Shown one piece after another: positions 17,158 through 25,689 of a DNA stretch of 64,000 bases (within the stretch, counting starts at the first letter, position 1; each line of letters starts with the position of its first letter). This DNA is from Nonlabens sp. (lineage in GTDB: Bacteria > Bacteroidota > Bacteroidia > Flavobacteriales > Flavobacteriaceae), in contig NZ_JAGYKG010000006.1 in the NCBI RefSeq assembly GCF_018401815.1, positions 141,182 to 205,181 on the forward strand, written 5' to 3'. A model generated the notes under the pieces. That model was not told where the DNA came from. It did no database searches and worked only from the letters and a program-made list of their open reading frames with translations. The position numbers and the translations under genes were made by a program.

Positions 17158-18405
17158 TTAGATCTTTCTGAAAGCAAGGCAACAGTTATGACCGCCAAAG
17201 CCGAAAGTATTACTCAATGCAACGTTGACTTCTCTTCTTTCAGGCTGGTTCAATACAAGTCTTAAGGAAGGATCAATATTTTCGTCTATAGTGGTGTGGT
17301 TGATTGTAGGAGGGATAATGCCTTCTATTATAGCCATTACACTAGCAATAGACTCTATCGCACCCGCAGCACCTAGAAGGTGACCTGTCATGGATTTGGT
17401 AGAATTGATACTTATGTTAGGAGTATGATCACCAAAAACGGCTTTAATCGCTTTTAACTCGGCAACGTCACCTAGCGGTGTAGAAGTTCCATGAGTATTG
17501 ATGTGATCTACATCTTCAGGATTGATTCCTGCGTTTTGTAGTGTGTTTTTCATTACTGCAATAACTCCGCGGCCTTCAGGATCTGGAGCAGTAATGTGGT
17601 ATGCATCACTAGAAAAACCACCACCTATAACTTCTGCATAGATTTTGGCTCCACGAGCTTTTGCATATTCATAATCTTCTAGTACCAAAGCTCCAGCGCC
17701 TTCCCCCAACACAAAACCATCTCTGTGAGCATCAAAAGGGCGACTTGCTGTCTCTGGACTTTCATTGCGAGTAGAAAGCGCATGCATGGCATTAAAACCA
17801 CCCATTCCTGCTTGAGCAACAGCAGCTTCAGAACCACCAGTTACAATAACATCACAATGTCCTAATTTGATATAGTTAACCGCATCCAACATCGCATTGG
17901 CACTTGATGCACAAGCAGATACGGTGGTGTAGTTAGGTCCCATAAATCCATATTTAATAGAAATATGAGCCGGAGCTATATCAGCAATCATTTTTGGTAT
18001 AAAGAAAGGATTGAAACGCGGTACGCCGTTACCAGCTGCAAACGCTTTAACTTCTTCCTGAAAAGTTTCTAGACCGCCTATTCCAGCACCCCAGATAACA
18101 CCGACTCTATATTTATCTATAGAGTCGATATCTAATCCAGAGTCAGCTATAGCCTCATCGCCTGCAACCAGTGCATACTGGGCAAATCGATCCATGCGTC
18201 TAGCTTCCTTGCGGTCTATAAAATCAGTCACATTAAAGTTCTTGATTTCACAAGCGAATTTTGTCTTGAAATGTTCCGTATCGAAATAAGTGATAGGAGC
18301 ACAACCGCTCTTACCTGCTTTTAATGCCTCCCAATACTCCTGTAGGTTATTCCCTATTGGAGTAAGGGCACCCATTCCTGTAATGACAACTCGCTTTAAT
18401 TCCAT
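17158..18405 (-). CDS. fabF: 3-oxoacyl-[acyl-carrier-protein] synthase II
   Basis: FabF condenses malonyl-ACP with acyl-ACP in fatty acid elongation. The 415-residue protein starts MELKRVVITGMGALTPIG. It has the nucleophile Cys in TVSACASSANAM, the first catalytic His in HINTHGTSTPLGD, and the second in SMTGHLLGAAGA. The C-terminal NTFGFGGHN motif is intact. The start lies 10 bp after acpP, its carrier protein, and rnc follows 18 bp downstream. Confidence 0.97.
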   Translation of the reverse strand: MELKRVVITGMGALTPIGNNLQEYWEALKAGKSGCAPITYFDTEHFKTKFACEIKNFNVTDFIDRKEARRMDRFAQYALVAGDEAIADSGLDIDSIDKYRVGVIWGAGIGGLETFQEEVKAFAAGNGVPRFNPFFIPKMIADIAPAHISIKYGFMGPNYTTVSACASSANAMLDAVNYIKLGHCDVIVTGGSEAAVAQAGMGGFNAMHALSTRNESPETASRPFDAHRDGFVLGEGAGALVLEDYEYAKARGAKIYAEVIGGGFSSDAYHITAPDPEGRGVIAVMKNTLQNAGINPEDVDHINTHGTSTPLGDVAELKAIKAVFGDHTPNISINSTKSMTGHLLGAAGAIESIASVMAIIEGIIPPTINHTTIDENIDPSLRLVLNQPERREVNVALSNTFGFGGHNCCLAFRKI

Positions 18406-18415
18406 GTAATTTAAA

Positions 18416-18652
18416 TTACGCTTTTGCTTCTTCGATGTATGAAACAGCTTGACCTACAGTAGCGATGTTTTCAGCTTGGTCGTCTGGGATCTGGATATCA
18501 AATTCTTTTTCAAATTCCATGATCAACTCAACTGTATCGAGTGAATCTGCGCCTAAGTCGTTAGTGAAGCTTGCTTCTGTTACAACTTCATTTTCGTCAA
18601 CACCTAATTTGTCTACGATAATCGCTTTTACTCTTGATGCAATGTCTGACAT
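18416..18652 (-). CDS. acpP: Acyl carrier protein
   Basis: The 78-residue acidic carrier that holds growing fatty acyl chains on a phosphopantetheine arm. The attachment serine sits in [15 protein letters not shown] (DSL motif, about residue 36). The protein shows the usual four-helix pattern, beginning [18 protein letters not shown]. It is the first gene of the acpP-fabF-rnc operon. Confidence 0.97.
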   Translation of the reverse strand: MSDIASRVKAIIVDKLGVDENEVVTEASFTNDLGADSLDTVELIMEFEKEFDIQIPDDQAENIATVGQAVSYIEEAKA

Positions 18653-18682
18653 AATAATCTAATTTTAATTTTAAATGAACTG

Positions 18683-18690
18683 CAAAAATA
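18683..18690 (-). promoter_or_regulatory. Putative -7 element of the acpP operon
   Basis: On the minus strand the sequence reads TATTTTTG, a match to TAnnTTTG, about 30 nt before the acpP ATG. No clear TTTG is seen at the -33 position. Confidence 0.45.
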
Positions 18691-18806
18691 ACAAACTTTG
18701 GGTTAAAACCATCTTTTAGCTAATTGAGTTAACTTGCAATTTCATTTATTTTATTTTTACCACCTCATTCAGCCTTGATTACACAACAAGTTTTTCCAAG
18801 AGATAT

Positions 18807-19370
18807 ATGAAGAAAATAGTCATTTTAGCAAGCGGTAATGGTACTAATGCTCAATCAATTATAGATCATTTTAAAGAGTCTGAAACCGTAGAAGTTTCCT
18901 TGGTTTTATCTAATAATCCACAAGCTTTTGTATTGGAACGAGCAAGTAAAGCTGGAGTTCCTGCTATATGTTTTAACAGATTTGCTTTCGCGAAAGCGGA
19001 ACAAGTACAAAAACTTTTAAAGGCAGAACATCCTGATTTAATCGTTTTAGCAGGTTTTTTGTGGAAAATCCCAAGTTTTTTAATTCAAGACCATCCCAAT
19101 AAAATTATTAATATTCATCCAGCATTATTACCTGATTATGGTGGAAAAGGCATGTATGGAATGAATGTGCATCGAGCAATTATTGAAAATAAAGAGAGAG
19201 AAAGTGGTATTACCATACATTATGTAAATGAAAATTATGATGAAGGCACTATTATTCAACAAGCTACTTGTCCTATTAGCGCTACCGATACAGCTGAAGA
19301 TCTCGCTGCAAAAATTCATCTTTTAGAGCAAGAGCATTTTGCTACAACCATAGAAGAATTGCTTCAATAA
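18807..19370 (+). CDS. purN: Phosphoribosylglycinamide formyltransferase
   Basis: PurN transfers a formyl group from 10-formyl-THF to GAR in purine synthesis. The 187-residue protein has the phosphate-binding start LASGNGTNAQSIIDHF and LAGFLWKIP. The catalytic INIHPALLPDYGGKGMYG carries the active His, and the downstream acid is in NENYDEGTIIQQ. A palindrome copy at 18983-18998 is read AFAKA in a surface-like segment after CFNRF. The stop codon overlaps the rnhA start in TAATG. Confidence 0.95.
   Translation: MKKIVILASGNGTNAQSIIDHFKESETVEVSLVLSNNPQAFVLERASKAGVPAICFNRFAFAKAEQVQKLLKAEHPDLIVLAGFLWKIPSFLIQDHPNKIINIHPALLPDYGGKGMYGMNVHRAIIENKERESGITIHYVNENYDEGTIIQQATCPISATDTAEDLAAKIHLLEQEHFATTIEELLQ
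18983..18998. repeat. Iterated palindrome, copy 5
   Basis: TGCTTTCGCGAAAGCG, differing from the consensus only in the first base, inside purN (read AFAKA). Confidence 0.8.
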
Positions 19371-19849
19371 TGGAAGAAGTACACATTTATACAGACGGTT
19401 CTTCGCGCGGTAATCCAGGTCCTGGGGGGTATGGAATTGTAATGATAGCCGTAGGACAGAATTTTAAAAAAGAATTTTCTCAAGGCTATCGCAAGACGAC
19501 TAATAACCGCATGGAACTTCTTGCTGTTATTGAAGCACTTGAAAAAATTAAAAAGGATAACGTAAAAATTACCGTTTTTACAGACAGTCGTTATGTGAGC
19601 GATGCCGTAAATAAAAACTGGATCACTGGTTGGATCAAACGCAAGTGGAAAAACGTTAAAAATCCAGATCTATGGAAACGTTTTTTAAAAGCCTACAATC
19701 GCACACAACCAAAAATGCAATGGGTAAAAGGTCATGACGACCACCCAATTAATGAACGTTGTGATGCGCTAGCGGTCAATGCAGCTATGAATACCTCCAG
19801 TCATCTGGTAGATGAAGGCTTTGAGGCTGGAGACAAGGGGTTGTTTTGA
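19370..19849 (+). CDS. rnhA: Ribonuclease HI
   Basis: RNase HI degrades the RNA strand of RNA:DNA hybrids such as R-loops and primers. The 159-residue protein shows all four catalytic acids: Asp in IYTDGSSRGNPGPGG, Glu in NNRMELLAVIEAL, Asp in VFTDSRYVSD and Asp in NERCDALAVNAA. The handle region with basic WIKRKWKNVKNPDLWKRF is present. The ATG overlaps the purN stop, so the genes are translationally coupled despite unrelated roles. Confidence 0.95.
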   Translation: MEEVHIYTDGSSRGNPGPGGYGIVMIAVGQNFKKEFSQGYRKTTNNRMELLAVIEALEKIKKDNVKITVFTDSRYVSDAVNKNWITGWIKRKWKNVKNPDLWKRFLKAYNRTQPKMQWVKGHDDHPINERCDALAVNAAMNTSSHLVDEGFEAGDKGLF

Positions 19850-19911
19850 TTGTTGTATGATCGTTAATTAAAGCAGCTTTTTTATTATTAAGTTTCTTTA
19901 ACAACATAAAT

Positions 19912-19942
19912 TTTACCAAACCATCACCATGCACTACTTTTG
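19912..19942 (+). promoter_or_regulatory. Putative promoter of feoAB
   Basis: TTTA at -33 is separated by 19 nt from TACTTTTG, an exact match to TAnnTTTG, which ends 27 nt before the feoA start. No Fur box could be identified by eye. Confidence 0.55.
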
Positions 19943-19969
19943 CTTATTCAAATTAATTCTAAATAAGCA

Positions 19970-20200
19970 TTGAGTACTACTATAGCAGACTTAAAAAGAG
20001 GAGAAACGGCTATCATTAAGCAATTTGATGAGATCGATGTGCCGTTAAAGTTACTAGAAATGGGTTGTTTGCCAGGTAATCGGGTTACCATGATGCAGTC
20101 TGCACCATTCAAAGATCCTATTTATCTAGATATTAATGGAACTCACCTGGCGATTAGAAGAGAAACAGCAGTCAAAATTAGGGTAGAACTCGATGGGTAA
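19970..20200 (+). CDS. feoA: Ferrous iron transport protein A
   Basis: FeoA is a small cytoplasmic SH3-like protein thought to regulate FeoB. The 76-residue product begins at a TTG codon (STTIADLKRGE). The conserved core is IDVPLKLLEMGCLPGNRVTMMQSAPFKDPIYLDING, and it ends AIRRETAVKIRVEL. I chose the TTG because no ATG is available before the domain begins. The feoB start lies inside its 3' end with an 8-bp overlap, so the two are coupled. Confidence 0.9.
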   Translation: MSTTIADLKRGETAIIKQFDEIDVPLKLLEMGCLPGNRVTMMQSAPFKDPIYLDINGTHLAIRRETAVKIRVELDG

Positions 20201-22313
20201 ATCAATTAATGTATCGCTAATAGGGAATCCTAATACAGGAAAAACCTCTCTATTCAATAGACTTACCGGTCTCAACCAGCAGGTAGGGAACTATCCTGGA
20301 ATTACCGTAGAGAAAAAAGAAGGTTTATGTAAACTAGACCGAGGTCTTAAAGCGCATATTCTAGACCTTCCTGGAACTTATAGTTTGAATACCACATCAA
20401 TAGATGAAAGTATCGTGGTAGAGACTTTGCTTAATAGGAATTCTAAGGATTTTCCAGATGTTGCTGTTGTGGTTTCCGATATCGAAAACCTCAAGAGAAA
20501 TTTGCTGGTATTTACCCAGATTAAAGATTTAGAAATCCCTACCATACTGGTCATCAATATGGCCGATCGCATGAAGCGCAAAGCGATCTCTTTAGACATA
20601 GACCTGATGCAGAAAGAGCTCAATACGACTGTAATTCTAGTGAGTGCACGCAAAAATCAAGGGATTCAAGAGCTTAAAGAGGCTATAGCCAACTATAAAA
20701 AGCTGACCTCTGAACCATGTCTTAACGCATCGGCAATTGATTCCGAATATTTTGATAACCTCAAGAAAACCTATCCCAATCAGCTGGTTTATAAATTATG
20801 GCTGGTGATTACACAAGACGTCAATTTTGGAAAGCTAGACCGCAACCGGGATATGGAAGACTTAAAGAAGCATAAGTTTGACATCAAATCAGAGTCAGAT
20901 TTGAAGAAAATGCAACACAAAGAAACAGTGGTGCGTTATCAGTTTATCAATGGCTTGCTTAAAAAAGTACTCACTGTCGATACAGCAAATGCAAAAGATA
21001 TAAGAACACGACTCGATCGCGTTTTGTTGCATAAGGTCTGGGGGTACTTAATTTTCTTTCTCGTTCTTCTACTTATTTTCCAAGCGATTTACGACTGGAG
21101 CACGTATCCTATGGACTGGATCGATGGAGCTTTTGCCAGCATGAGTTCTTTGGCAAATAATTTTTTCCCCGCAGGACCCTTAACAGACTTGTTGGCCGAA
21201 GGGATTATACCCGGCTTGGGAGGTATCGTTATATTTATACCACAAATTGCATTTCTATTTCTTTTTATCGCCATTCTAGAAGAAAGTGGTTATATGAGTC
21301 GTGTGGTATTTCTCATGGATCATATCATGAAGAGATTTGGCTTAAGTGGTAAGAGTGTGGTGCCATTAGTCTCTGGAACAGCTTGTGCTATTCCAGCAGT
21401 TATGGCTACTAGAAATATAGAAGATTGGAAAGAGCGATTGATAACCATATTGGTTGTACCATTCACGACATGTTCGGCGAGATTACCTGTTTATCTAATT
21501 ATTATATCCCTAGTAATTCCTGATGAACGCATTTTAGGAGGCGCTTTTAATATGCAAGGGCTGACTTTGATGTTATTGTATTTATTAGGTTTTGTTGCTG
21601 CCATAGTTTCAGCTTGGGTGCTTAACAAGATACTGCCTATTAATCGCAAATCCTTTTTTGTTATGGAAATGCCGGCGTATAAATTACCCATGTTTAAGAA
21701 TGTAGTGATAACGGTTATTGAAAAAACCAAAAGCTTTGTAGTAGGAGCTGGTAAGATCATTATGGCTATTTCTATAGTTTTATGGATATTGGCCAGTTAT
21801 GGATTAGGAGAAGAGTTTAACAATGCCGAGGCCATTGTCAAAGAACAATATGCAAATCAAAACTTGACTGCAGACGAAATGGATCAAAAGATCGCTTCTC
21901 ACGAGTTGGAGTACAGTTTTATAGGCTACATAGGCAAAGGCATTGAGCCTGCTGTAAGGCCATTAGGGTACGACTGGAAAATAGGTATTGCAATAGTAAG
22001 TTCTTTTGCAGCGAGAGAGGTTTTTGTAGGAACGCTGGCAACTATTTACAGTGTAGAAAGCGATGGAGAGGAAGAACAAACCATTAAGAAACGCATGGCT
22101 GCAGAGACGAATCCGATTCTAGGTGGGCCATTATTTAATTTTGCCAGTGGTATTTCCTTGTTGTTATTCTATGCTTTTGCTATGCAATGTATGAGTACAC
22201 TGGCCATTGTAAAACGAGAAACCAATAGCTGGAAATGGCCAGCGATTCAATTTTTATTCATGACCGCAGCAGCATATTTTGCTGCATTGGGCGCATTTCA
22301 AATATTGAAGTAA
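20193..22313 (+). CDS. feoB: Ferrous iron transporter B (GTPase-permease)
   Basis: FeoB imports Fe2+ across the inner membrane. The 706-residue protein has an N-terminal G domain with G1 GNPNTGKTSLFNRL (residues 11-24), G3 LDLPGTYSL and G4 INMADRMKRK. A helical linker and a membrane domain with two Gate-type repeats follow, one containing LVSGTACAIPAVMATR with the conserved Cys and the other SSFAAREVFVGTLATIY. The length is standard. It is flanked by feoA (overlap) and by a tiny Cys-rich gene that overlaps its stop. Confidence 0.96.
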   Translation: MGKSINVSLIGNPNTGKTSLFNRLTGLNQQVGNYPGITVEKKEGLCKLDRGLKAHILDLPGTYSLNTTSIDESIVVETLLNRNSKDFPDVAVVVSDIENLKRNLLVFTQIKDLEIPTILVINMADRMKRKAISLDIDLMQKELNTTVILVSARKNQGIQELKEAIANYKKLTSEPCLNASAIDSEYFDNLKKTYPNQLVYKLWLVITQDVNFGKLDRNRDMEDLKKHKFDIKSESDLKKMQHKETVVRYQFINGLLKKVLTVDTANAKDIRTRLDRVLLHKVWGYLIFFLVLLLIFQAIYDWSTYPMDWIDGAFASMSSLANNFFPAGPLTDLLAEGIIPGLGGIVIFIPQIAFLFLFIAILEESGYMSRVVFLMDHIMKRFGLSGKSVVPLVSGTACAIPAVMATRNIEDWKERLITILVVPFTTCSARLPVYLIIISLVIPDERILGGAFNMQGLTLMLLYLLGFVAAIVSAWVLNKILPINRKSFFVMEMPAYKLPMFKNVVITVIEKTKSFVVGAGKIIMAISIVLWILASYGLGEEFNNAEAIVKEQYANQNLTADEMDQKIASHELEYSFIGYIGKGIEPAVRPLGYDWKIGIAIVSSFAAREVFVGTLATIYSVESDGEEEQTIKKRMAAETNPILGGPLFNFASGISLLLFYAFAMQCMSTLAIVKRETNSWKWPAIQFLFMTAAAYFAALGAFQILK

Positions 22314-22444
22314 TGTATATAGCACAAACGATCATCGTTATTCTTATTGCTGTTGCAGCAGTGATTTGGCTTTTGAGAAAATCATTGTTTCCCAAAAAAT
22401 TCCATTCCTCTGATTGCGGTGACGGAGATTGTGGCTGTCATTAA
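22313..22444 (+). CDS. FeoB-associated Cys-rich membrane protein
   Basis: A 43-residue protein starting at the ATG that overlaps the feoB stop (TAATG). It has one membrane helix (IIVILIAVAAVIWLL, residues 7-21), a basic segment (RKSLFPKKF) and a Cys-rich tail SSDCGDGDCGCH. Members of this small family follow feoB in many bacteria, and the cysteines may pass or sense iron, although this is unproven. A longer upstream frame start exists but lies inside feoB and is not used. Confidence 0.85.
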   Translation: MYIAQTIIVILIAVAAVIWLLRKSLFPKKFHSSDCGDGDCGCH

Positions 22445-22455
22445 GACTGTTTTTT

Positions 22456-22471
22456 CGCTTTCGCGAAAGCC
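22456..22471. repeat. Iterated palindrome, copy 6 (intergenic)
   Basis: CGCTTTCGCGAAAGCC, one mismatch in the last base, just after the Feo operon. As a hairpin preceded by TTTTTT it might contribute to termination on the minus strand, but no minus-strand gene ends here. Confidence 0.75.
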
Positions 22472-22598
22472 TTCTTAAAGCCATCTGCTAGCTCAGGGAA
22501 CATTTAATTATTACTCATGGAGCATCCTTATGAGCACAACTAAATACCTTGCAATTAATATGTTATAATTCAACGTATTTTCTCTTATTTTTACATCT

Positions 22599-23384
22599 AT
22601 GAACGGCAATCCAATAGGTTTTTTTGACTCTGGTGTGGGAGGAACAAGTGTATGGAAGGAAGTAATTGAATTATTACCTCACGAAAACACCATCTACCTG
22701 GCCGACTCCAAACATGCGCCTTACGGTCGTAAATCTAAGGAGGAGATCATCAAGCTCTGTATTAAAAACACCGAGTTTTTAATAAGCCAAAACTGCAAAC
22801 TTATCGCAGTTCCTTGCAACACAGCCACTACCAATGCTATTTCTTATTTACGCGCTCATTTCGACCTGCCTTTTATAGGGATTGAGCCGGCCATAAAACC
22901 TGCAGCCCTTAAAAGTGACACTAAAAAAATAGGTATTCTGGCTACTAAAGGAACCCTGTCGAGCAAACTTTTTATGGACACCCAAAAAGAATTTACGCAA
23001 CATGTCAATACGATTGAAGTAGTAGGAACTGGAATCGTAGAGTTGATAGAAGCAGGTAAAAAAGACAGTGAAGAGATGCGGGATCTTCTCGTAAGTATTA
23101 CAGAACCCTTCATGATTTCCGGAATCGACTATTTGGTTTTAGGATGCAGTCATTACCCTTACGTCAAAGAAATACTTCAAGAACTTCTTCCTACGCAAGT
23201 GCGTATCATTGATTCTGGAGCCGCAGTGGCACTACAGACAGCACATATTTTAAAATCAGAAAATTTATTGAATCCAACGCATCAAGCTGGAAAACACTTG
23301 CTGTATTCTAATCTACAAATAGAAACTCTAGATTATTTAACTAAAGAAATAGCAAATAGAGAGGTGTGCTTATTGGATTTTTAA
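22599..23384 (+). CDS. murI: Glutamate racemase
   Basis: MurI makes D-glutamate for peptidoglycan. The 261-residue protein contains both catalytic cysteine sites, VPCNTATTNAI near residue 70 and VLGCSHYPYVKE near 183. The N-terminal IGFFDSGVGGTSVWKEV and the YLADSKHAPYGRKS segment near 33 are also intact. It stands alone, convergent with the response-regulator gene. The 180-nt gap after it contains no gene or obvious terminator. Confidence 0.95.
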   Translation: MNGNPIGFFDSGVGGTSVWKEVIELLPHENTIYLADSKHAPYGRKSKEEIIKLCIKNTEFLISQNCKLIAVPCNTATTNAISYLRAHFDLPFIGIEPAIKPAALKSDTKKIGILATKGTLSSKLFMDTQKEFTQHVNTIEVVGTGIVELIEAGKKDSEEMRDLLVSITEPFMISGIDYLVLGCSHYPYVKEILQELLPTQVRIIDSGAAVALQTAHILKSENLLNPTHQAGKHLLYSNLQIETLDYLTKEIANREVCLLDF

Positions 23385-23567
23385 ATTTAGTTCTATCCAC
23401 ATTTAATAAGCCAATAAGCATTCTTATTGATAATTTATGATTTCTTAAAGCATCAAAAGCTTGTTTTTCAAGTGCATCTAGGAGTTTAGTTTACAAAAGG
23501 AGAGGAATGCATAGCTAGACAATTTGGAACTTGAGGAAAATTAATCGGAAAGAGGAAACTGTTGGAC

Positions 23568-24302
23568 CTAACTAAAAAACTCGAACAAATCCAGCTTTTT
23601 ACTCGGACTTACAGGAAGCTCTACGGTTCCCAGTATTACACTACCCCCTTTGCCTTTTTTATAAGCAGTAACATGAGACACATTGATCAGATGAGATTTA
23701 TGAATACGGGCAAAACCTTTATCAGACAGCATGTCGTCAAAGTGTTTTAAGGTTTTTGAAACCAGTTTTTTGTCATTTTCCAGATAGATATGCGTGTAAT
23801 TATCGTCTGCACTGCAATAAATGATGTCTTTTATAAGCAGTACTTCAAAACCTTCTTGGGTAGGAATGGTGATTTTATCAGTAAGCTGTGAATTGTTTTG
23901 TTCTTTGATGCTGAGGTCCACATTCACTTCGTTTTCACGTTCTTTGATCGCCCTAACTAGTTCTGTTGCCTTAATCAGTTCATCGATTTCAATAGGCTTA
24001 GTAAGGTAATAAGCTGCTTGCTGATTCAGCGCATCTTTGGCATACTGATCGTAAGCGGTGACAAAAACAGTTTCAAAAGTACGATTGGGCAACTTATCCA
24101 GTAAATCAAATGCAGTTCCGTATGGCATTTCTACATCTAGAAATACCAAATCGACCTCTGTTTTTTGAAGCAATTCAAAAGCCTCTTCTACATTAGTTGC
24201 TTCGTGAAGGACTTCCACTTGCGAACAGTATTTGGATATATAGTTCCTTAAGATGTCTCTCGATATCTGCTCGTCTTCTACTATGATAGCGGTTAGTTTC
24301 AT
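23568..24302 (-). CDS. LytTR-family response regulator
   Basis: A 244-residue two-component regulator. The receiver domain (1-120) has the acidic pocket VEDE at 8-11, the phosphoacceptor Asp56 in VFLDVEMP, the Thr/Ser switch in FVTAYDQYA and Lys in YLTKPIEI. A LytTR DNA-binding domain (about 140-240) contains IYCSADDNYTHIYLENDKK and FARIHKSHLINVSHV. It is the third gene of a kinase-TPR protein-regulator set on the minus strand and is presumably phosphorylated by the kinase encoded two genes upstream. Its targets are unknown. Confidence 0.92.
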   Translation of the reverse strand: MKLTAIIVEDEQISRDILRNYISKYCSQVEVLHEATNVEEAFELLQKTEVDLVFLDVEMPYGTAFDLLDKLPNRTFETVFVTAYDQYAKDALNQQAAYYLTKPIEIDELIKATELVRAIKERENEVNVDLSIKEQNNSQLTDKITIPTQEGFEVLLIKDIIYCSADDNYTHIYLENDKKLVSKTLKHFDDMLSDKGFARIHKSHLINVSHVTAYKKGKGGSVILGTVELPVSPSKKLDLFEFFS

Positions 24303-24327
24303 GGTTTTAATTTTTGTAGATTACTTT

Positions 24328-25689
24328 TTATAACTGGTTATTCATGTCAATAATATCAAAAACCAGCTCTAAAGTCAGTGGCTTCTCCTTTATCTGAGAG
24401 GAGTATTCCTGTTGTGACAAAGAATTAGATTTCATTTCTTCTTTTAATTCTTGATCGGTCATCCCAGAAAAAGAAGGCCTGTTATTGTACAATCGCATCA
24501 TTCTTTGTCGGTATTCAAAAACAAAGAAATCTCTTTTATTGCGAGCTAGCGCATTGTTAATACTTTCAAAGGCTCGTCTAACATTTCCGTCAAATTCATA
24601 ATCAAAAATGGCTTTTAAATAGTAATACGGATAGTGGAAATCTGTGCTAGTTGCAAAACTTTTTGACTTTTCAACCTTTTCTAAAGATGTTTGAGCGATC
24701 TTTATGGCTGCTGTTTTATCTTCTTTAGAAAGGCCGTCATAATAGGCTTTTCTTAAATGAACTATGGTATTTATAAAATGCCATAGTTCGTTCTTATTTT
24801 GAAGTGCTTTAAAACGATCCCATAAGTCACCATCTATTTCTTGTGTTTGACCTATAGGAGAGCCGACAAATAAGTACAATTGCTCTAGAAATAATTCATC
24901 ATTCTCTAGCTCTGATGTGGTATGAACTCTTGCAAGCATTTGATATACTTCACTATAATTTTCAAAATTATAAGTGTTAGTGACAGGATCGCGTGTCGTA
25001 TAGGCACTCAAAGAATGGAGAACCTTATGTGCTTTTTTAAATTCACCTTCTGAAATATAAAAATCAACCAGTTCATAAACCCTCTGAAAAAAAACTACTC
25101 GCTGTCCTAGAATATATCCTTTAGAAAATTCTTTTAATTGTTGCGTAGTTCCTTCAACAGCACTTTTGTAATTTACAAACTGTCTAAAAACACTGGCTTC
25201 TAGTGTTGTTTTTTTGGTGATTGCTGCTTTCTCAGTGATCGTAAGCTGTTGCGAATTAAAAGCCAGCCCTTTTTTGTGATTCAAAACTCGTAAAATTTTT
25301 TCATCAACCAACTTTCTACTATGAGGTTTCTCACGCAGTATTTGTATGTAATCTTCAATTGCTCCTTGATAATCCGTATGCTCAAAAAGTCTAAAATCAC
25401 CTCTTAGTACATAAAGTTCTTCCTTAGTAAAATCTACATCTGTACTATCGTTTTCTAAAAGATGATTCACATAGGAAAATGTGGCTTTATGATTTTTTGC
25501 CCTTCTTTTTTCGTGAACGTCAAGATAAGTTTGTAGTCTTAATTTTTCTTCTTTAAAGCGAGTCACATCTGGATATGCTTTTATAGAGTCTTGCATACGT
25601 TCCAAACCTTTTTGAGCAGACACAACAGGGTCTGGTTGCGCAGAAACACTTAAAACCATGAATAATATGAAAATCTGAACGCATCTCAT
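24328..25689 (-). CDS. Exported helical-repeat protein between kinase and regulator
   Basis: A 453-residue protein with a signal peptide (RCVQIFILFMVLSVSAQP, cleavage near residue 17). The remainder is almost entirely helical with spaced Leu/Tyr/Ala positions resembling degenerate TPR repeats (for example EYKKAHKVLHSLSAY-like and AIEDYIQILREKPHSRK). I cannot name a family. The ATG overlaps the histidine kinase stop (TAATG), and the regulator follows 25 bp after its own stop. An accessory periplasmic role for the two-component system is the simplest reading. Confidence 0.7.
   Translation of the reverse strand: MRCVQIFILFMVLSVSAQPDPVVSAQKGLERMQDSIKAYPDVTRFKEEKLRLQTYLDVHEKRRAKNHKATFSYVNHLLENDSTDVDFTKEELYVLRGDFRLFEHTDYQGAIEDYIQILREKPHSRKLVDEKILRVLNHKKGLAFNSQQLTITEKAAITKKTTLEASVFRQFVNYKSAVEGTTQQLKEFSKGYILGQRVVFFQRVYELVDFYISEGEFKKAHKVLHSLSAYTTRDPVTNTYNFENYSEVYQMLARVHTTSELENDELFLEQLYLFVGSPIGQTQEIDGDLWDRFKALQNKNELWHFINTIVHLRKAYYDGLSKEDKTAAIKIAQTSLEKVEKSKSFATSTDFHYPYYYLKAIFDYEFDGNVRRAFESINNALARNKRDFFVFEYRQRMMRLYNNRPSFSGMTDQELKEEMKSNSLSQQEYSSQIKEKPLTLELVFDIIDMNNQL

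Noticed and set aside
22235..22312. Upstream start for the Cys-rich Feo protein
   Set aside because: It lies inside feoB in another frame; the ATG overlapping the feoB stop gives the known small protein.
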